Shown: positions 5,520 to 8,265 of the stretch, piece by piece
How the letters are laid out: every line of letters begins with the position of its first letter
Numbering within the stretch: the stretch's first letter is position 1
Assembly: GCA_937958685.1 (NCBI GenBank)
Contig: CALGNF010000067.1
Span: forward strand, 1-8,265
Reading direction: 5' to 3'
DNA from: an uncultured Caryophanales bacterium
Lineage (GTDB): Bacteria; Bacillota_I; Bacilli_A; Izemoplasmatales; Hujiaoplasmataceae
Length of the DNA: 8,265 nt
The notes under the pieces: model-generated
What the model saw: the letters and a program-made list of their open reading frames with translations, nothing else
Database searches by the model: none
Told to the model about the DNA's origin: nothing
Made by a program: the position numbers and the translations under genes

Positions 5520-6424
5520 ACATGGACCGGAAGCTGGGAAATATACCCCAAAGCCGCGACTGGCTCAAGGTCACGCCGCTCGCCAAGGGCTGGTCCAATG
5601 ACGAAAAATACCATATTCTTGCCAACGATGGCCAAGAATATTTGTTAAGATTGTCCGCGGCGTCGTTGTATGACAAGAAACAGAAACAATTCGCAATGCT
5701 GAACCGCGTCGAATCCTTGGGCATCCTGGCTCCCCGGCCGATCGCTTTTGGAACACTGCGCGATCAGAAAGTCTACACCCTGCTTTCCTATCTTCCCGGA
5801 AAGGACGCCTCGGAGACATTGCCGAAACTACCGGCAAGGGCGCAATATGAACTGGGGTATGAAGCGGGCGGCATCATGCGGCAGATGCATGCCGTTGACG
5901 TCGATACCGCCGGCCTCAACTGGTGGAACATCTTCCAAACCAAGGCGAAGAGGAAACTGGAGTTGCTTCATTCTGCGCAACTTGAACTTCCGAAACAGGA
6001 TCTGATCCTTGGCTATTATCAGAAACACATGGAATTGGTCAGGGATCGACCCATCAAATTCCAGCACGGCGACTACCATGTGGGAAACATGTTGATCTGC
6101 GATGGTCGCCTGGCAATCATCGACTTCGACAAGATGGCGGCGGCGGACCCCTATGAGGAGTTCAAACCGTTCATCTGGAACGTATGGGCAAGTCCGCAAT
6201 TCGCAACCGGCATCATCGATGGCTACTTTACCGACCAGATACCCACCGATTTCTTCCCGATTCTAGCACTGTATGCGGCGGATTCGTTGATCGGTTCGCT
6301 GCCATGGGCGGAGAGATTCGGCGCGGAGGAGGTTCGAGTCGCCCTTGAGGGGGCACAAGCGGTTTTGACCTGGTATGCCGACTTTACCCTAGTCCGACCG
6401 ACATGGTATCAACACACCACATAA
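5516..6424 (+). CDS. Aminoglycoside phosphotransferase (APH)-family kinase
   Basis: The protein has 302 residues with a full protein-kinase-like APH fold. The N-terminal lobe has the nucleotide loop region (KGWSNDEKYHI, 24-34) and the beta strand EYLLRLS (41-47), where Arg45 stands at the usual Lys position. A hinge LLSYLPGKDA (89-98) follows. The catalytic loop HGDYHVGN (184-191) supplies the base Asp186 and metal ligand Asn191. IIDFD (201-205) supplies the metal-binding Asp203, followed by the family's DPYEEF (211-216). The family phosphorylates hydroxyls of aminoglycosides, macrolides, choline, homoserine and sugar-like compounds. The sequence does not identify the substrate, and clinical resistance should not be assumed. 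The start overlaps the GNAT stop by 4 bp, implying translational coupling, so the two enzymes may act on related molecules. Confidence 0.88.
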   Translation: MNMDRKLGNIPQSRDWLKVTPLAKGWSNDEKYHILANDGQEYLLRLSAASLYDKKQKQFAMLNRVESLGILAPRPIAFGTLRDQKVYTLLSYLPGKDASETLPKLPARAQYELGYEAGGIMRQMHAVDVDTAGLNWWNIFQTKAKRKLELLHSAQLELPKQDLILGYYQKHMELVRDRPIKFQHGDYHVGNMLICDGRLAIIDFDKMAAADPYEEFKPFIWNVWASPQFATGIIDGYFTDQIPTDFFPILALYAADSLIGSLPWAERFGAEEVRVALEGAQAVLTWYADFTLVRPTWYQHTT

Positions 6425-6472
6425 GATCCCATTTAAACTGAAGCATAATACTTTCCATTTCACGAGGTTAGC

Positions 6473-7075
6473 ATGTACAAAGCGGTTTTTTCCCGATATC
6501 AACCGACAAATGAGCAAGAGGCTGTCGATAAGGAACTGATTCTGGCGTTTCTTGCCAATAATGACGACGCCCTCTTGCGGACCAACCTTGCCGCGCACGT
6601 CACCGCCTCGGCGATTGTTGTCAACCCGGCCATGGATAAAGTCCTGTTCGCCTTCCACAACATCTATCGCTCCTGGTCTTGGGTCGGTGGCCACAATGAC
6701 GGCGACCCCGACCTGCTCAAGGTCGCTATCCAGGAAACCAAGGAAGAAACAGGCGTCAAGAATGTCATACCATATTCCGAAGACATCTTCATGCTTGATG
6801 TCATCTTTGTGCCCAATCATGTCAAAAAGGGGATGTACGTTCCCGATCATCTGCATCTCAATGCGGCCTTTCTGCTGATTGCGGCGGAAGACGAGTCCTT
6901 GGCCGTCAATCCTGACGAAAACTCCGGGGTCAAATGGTTTCCGATCACCGAGGTGTTGAACCACGTCGGCGAAGAGCGGATGATCAAGGTCTACCAGAAG
7001 GCGTTTGCGAAGATCGCAACCGTCCGCAAACCAGAAACCACCCGCGACGGAAGACCCAATGAGGTGCTACCATGA
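6473..7075 (+). CDS. Nudix hydrolase with altered Nudix box
   Basis: The protein has 200 residues. GAGG (6464-6467) lies 5 nt before the ATG. Nudix enzymes cleave a nucleoside diphosphate linked to another moiety, using Mg2+ bound by the Nudix-box glutamates. The box lies at residues 73-95 (GHNDGDPDLLKVAIQETKEE, then TGV). Metal-binding Glu88, Glu91 and Glu92 are kept. Against GX5EX7REUXEEXGU, the first Glu is Pro79 and the Arg is Gln87. The flanking WSWVGGHNDGD strongly resembles a subgroup carrying GGHADGDEDLL. An N-terminal helix and a long C-terminal helix (KWFPITEVLNHVGEERMIKV) complete the fold. The stop overlaps the GH4 start by 4 bp (ATGA), while 48 bp separate it from the upstream kinase gene. 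Activity and substrate are unknown. Confidence 0.9.
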   Translation: MYKAVFSRYQPTNEQEAVDKELILAFLANNDDALLRTNLAAHVTASAIVVNPAMDKVLFAFHNIYRSWSWVGGHNDGDPDLLKVAIQETKEETGVKNVIPYSEDIFMLDVIFVPNHVKKGMYVPDHLHLNAAFLLIAAEDESLAVNPDENSGVKWFPITEVLNHVGEERMIKVYQKAFAKIATVRKPETTRDGRPNEVLP

Positions 7076-8219
7076 ATATGAAAATCGCCTACATCGGCGG
7101 CGGCTCCAAGGAATGGGCGAAGGTGTTCATGAATGATCTGGCACTTACCCCGGGACTTGAGGGAGAGATTGCCCTATATGACATCGATCACCAGGCAGCG
7201 GAGCGCAACCAAAGGATCGGCACTTTGATCGGCGCTCATGCCGCCTCGCTCAGCCATTTTGTCTATACCGTGGCCCAAACCATCGAAGCCGCGCTCAATA
7301 GTGCGGATTTTGTCGCGATTTCGATTCTCCCGGGGGAATTGGAGACGATGGCCGTCGATGTTCACGCCCCGGAGAAATATGGCATTTATCAAAGCGTCGG
7401 CGACACCGTCGGACCCGGAGGCGTCATCCGCAGCCTGCGGACCGTGCCGCTGTTCGAACACTTCGCCAAGAAGATCCGGGAATGCTGCCCCGAGGCGTGG
7501 GTGCTCAATTTCACCAACCCGATGACGATCTGTGTCAAGACACTCTATGACGTCTTTCCCGAAATCAAGGCGTTTGGCTGTTGTCATGAAGTCTTTCATG
7601 CGCAGGACTTCCTCTGCCGGATCTGGGAGGCGCAGATAGGCGAGAAGATCAATCGCCGGGAAATCTTCACCGATGTCTCCGGCGTCAATCACTTCACCTG
7701 GATCACCCGGGCGACATACAAGAACCACGACTTGATGCGCGTGCTGGCGGCGTTTGTGGAGCTTCATCACGACTCGGGCTTCAATCACAACGGCGCAACC
7801 GATGCCTATCTGAGCGATCCCTTTGCCTGCGCCAACATGGTCAAGATGGACCTCTTCCGCCGTTATGGCGCTCTCGGCGCCGCCGGAGACCGGCATTTGG
7901 CGGAATTCATGCCCAGAAGCAGCTATCTGCGTTCGCCGGCAAGCGCTGACCGCTGGCGCTTCGCCTTGACCCCGGTCGCCTTCCGCATCCGGGAGCGGGA
8001 GAAGAAACGCAGTTACTTGGAAGCTGTGGCTTCCGGAAAGCTGCCGGTCAAACTGCAAAAATCAGACGAGGAAGCCATCGAGATGATGCTGGCTCTTCGT
8101 GGGGGAAGGCCATTGGTGGCCAATGTCAACATCCCCAACCGCGGCCAAATGCCCGGGATCCCCTTGGGAGCGATCGTCGAAACGAACGCCGTATTCACGA
8201 ACGACCACGTCATTCCCAT
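7072..8219 (+). CDS. Glycoside hydrolase family 4, LplD-type probable alpha-galacturonidase (3' truncated)
   Basis: GH4 enzymes hydrolyse glycosides through an NAD+- and Mn2+-dependent oxidation-elimination mechanism in the cytoplasm. Visible motifs are the Rossmann NAD loop IGGGSKEW (8-15), DID (37-39) ending strand 2, SVGDTVGPGG (108-117), NFTNPM (146-151), the Mn2+-ligand segment CCHEV (170-174) and GVNHFTW (204-210) with His207. The GGGSKEW start, CHEV and NHFTW together resemble LplD-like alpha-galacturonidases more than alpha-glucosidases or 6-phospho-glycosidases; that substrate call is inference. ATG 7072 follows GAGGTG (7061-7066) and overlaps the Nudix stop; ATG 7078 is an alternative start. 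About 383 genuine residues are present where the family usually has about 430-480. The C-terminus is missing because the contig runs into sequencing adapter at 8220. The apparent ending DRKSVV and stop are not real. Confidence 0.88.
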
Positions 8220-8265
8220 AGATCGGAAGAGCGTCGTGTAGGGAAAGAGTGTAGATCTCGGTGGT
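8220..8265. other. Illumina sequencing adapter contamination at contig end
   Basis: All 46 terminal bases match the Illumina TruSeq universal adapter read-through sequence, beginning AGATCGGAAGAGCGTCGTGT and ending ...GATCTCGGTGGT. The first A (8220) could be genomic or adapter. The segment is not biological and creates a false stop codon (TAG 8239-8241) in the GH4 gene. Confidence 0.97.

Noticed and set aside
5516..6424. Named aminoglycoside resistance gene
   Set aside because: The fold is APH, but the sequence is a generic chromosomal-type family member; no match to a characterised resistance allele is recognised.
6389..6964. Minus-strand ORF of 191 codons opposite the Nudix gene
   Set aside because: It is antisense to an intact Nudix domain with a proper Shine-Dalgarno, and its own translation shows no family features.
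7174..8058. Long minus-strand ORF of 294 codons opposite the GH4 gene
   Set aside because: The plus strand carries clear GH4 motifs throughout. The minus frame is a shadow of GC-rich coding sequence with no domain and no ribosome binding site context.
1..8265. CRISPR array, tRNA, rRNA, phage or conjugation genes
   Set aside because: No regularly spaced repeats, no cloverleaf or rRNA-like conserved stretches and no phage or transfer proteins were seen on either strand.

Overview
The window looks like a metagenomic or draft-genome contig end from a low-to-moderate-GC Gram-positive-type bacterium (Firmicutes/Tenericutes-like). Evidence: strong AGGAGG-type ribosome binding sites, sigma-A-like promoters with 17-nt spacers, a lipoprotein, and homologues typical of clostridial or bacillar genomes. 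TGA acts as a stop and TGG encodes Trp, so the standard code applies. The species cannot be named from this sequence.

Left third (1-2160): visibly AT-rich and decayed. It holds the tail of a possible winged-helix regulator (3-83), an unassigned stretch, an unrecognised lipoprotein with a Thr-rich tether (367-1530), a frameshifted RHS-repeat core remnant (1554-1813), and a patch of about 270 bp with related quasi-palindromic ends and an intrinsic terminator. That patch resembles a deletion remnant of an insertion sequence.

Middle (2190-3952): a small four-helix membrane protein (2303-2662) has its own promoter. The ribosome-assembly GTPase gene rsgA follows. Its upstream region carries a perfect-consensus promoter, a 24-codon leader ORF with a good Shine-Dalgarno sequence, a 9-bp long-range stem and an intrinsic terminator, all before the rsgA ribosome binding site. 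This has the architecture of a transcription attenuator or a short RNA. The best rsgA Shine-Dalgarno sits in front of an ATC codon. A strong terminator closes the gene.

Right half (3960-8219): higher GC, all plus strand. A 5'-truncated PfkB sugar-kinase fragment precedes five tightly packed enzyme genes: two GNAT acetyltransferases, an aminoglycoside-phosphotransferase-fold kinase, a Nudix hydrolase and a GH4 glycosidase of the LplD (alpha-galacturonidase) type. Two junctions are 4-bp ATGA overlaps (GNAT2/kinase and Nudix/GH4), which suggests translational coupling. The enzymes modify or hydrolyse small molecules; no shared pathway can be proven here.

The last 46 bases (8220-8265) are Illumina adapter, not genome. 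The GH4 gene is therefore cut off, and its apparent last six residues and stop codon are artefacts. I found no CRISPR array, tRNA, rRNA, intact transposase or clearly novel multi-gene system. The rsgA leader is the observation most worth following up.
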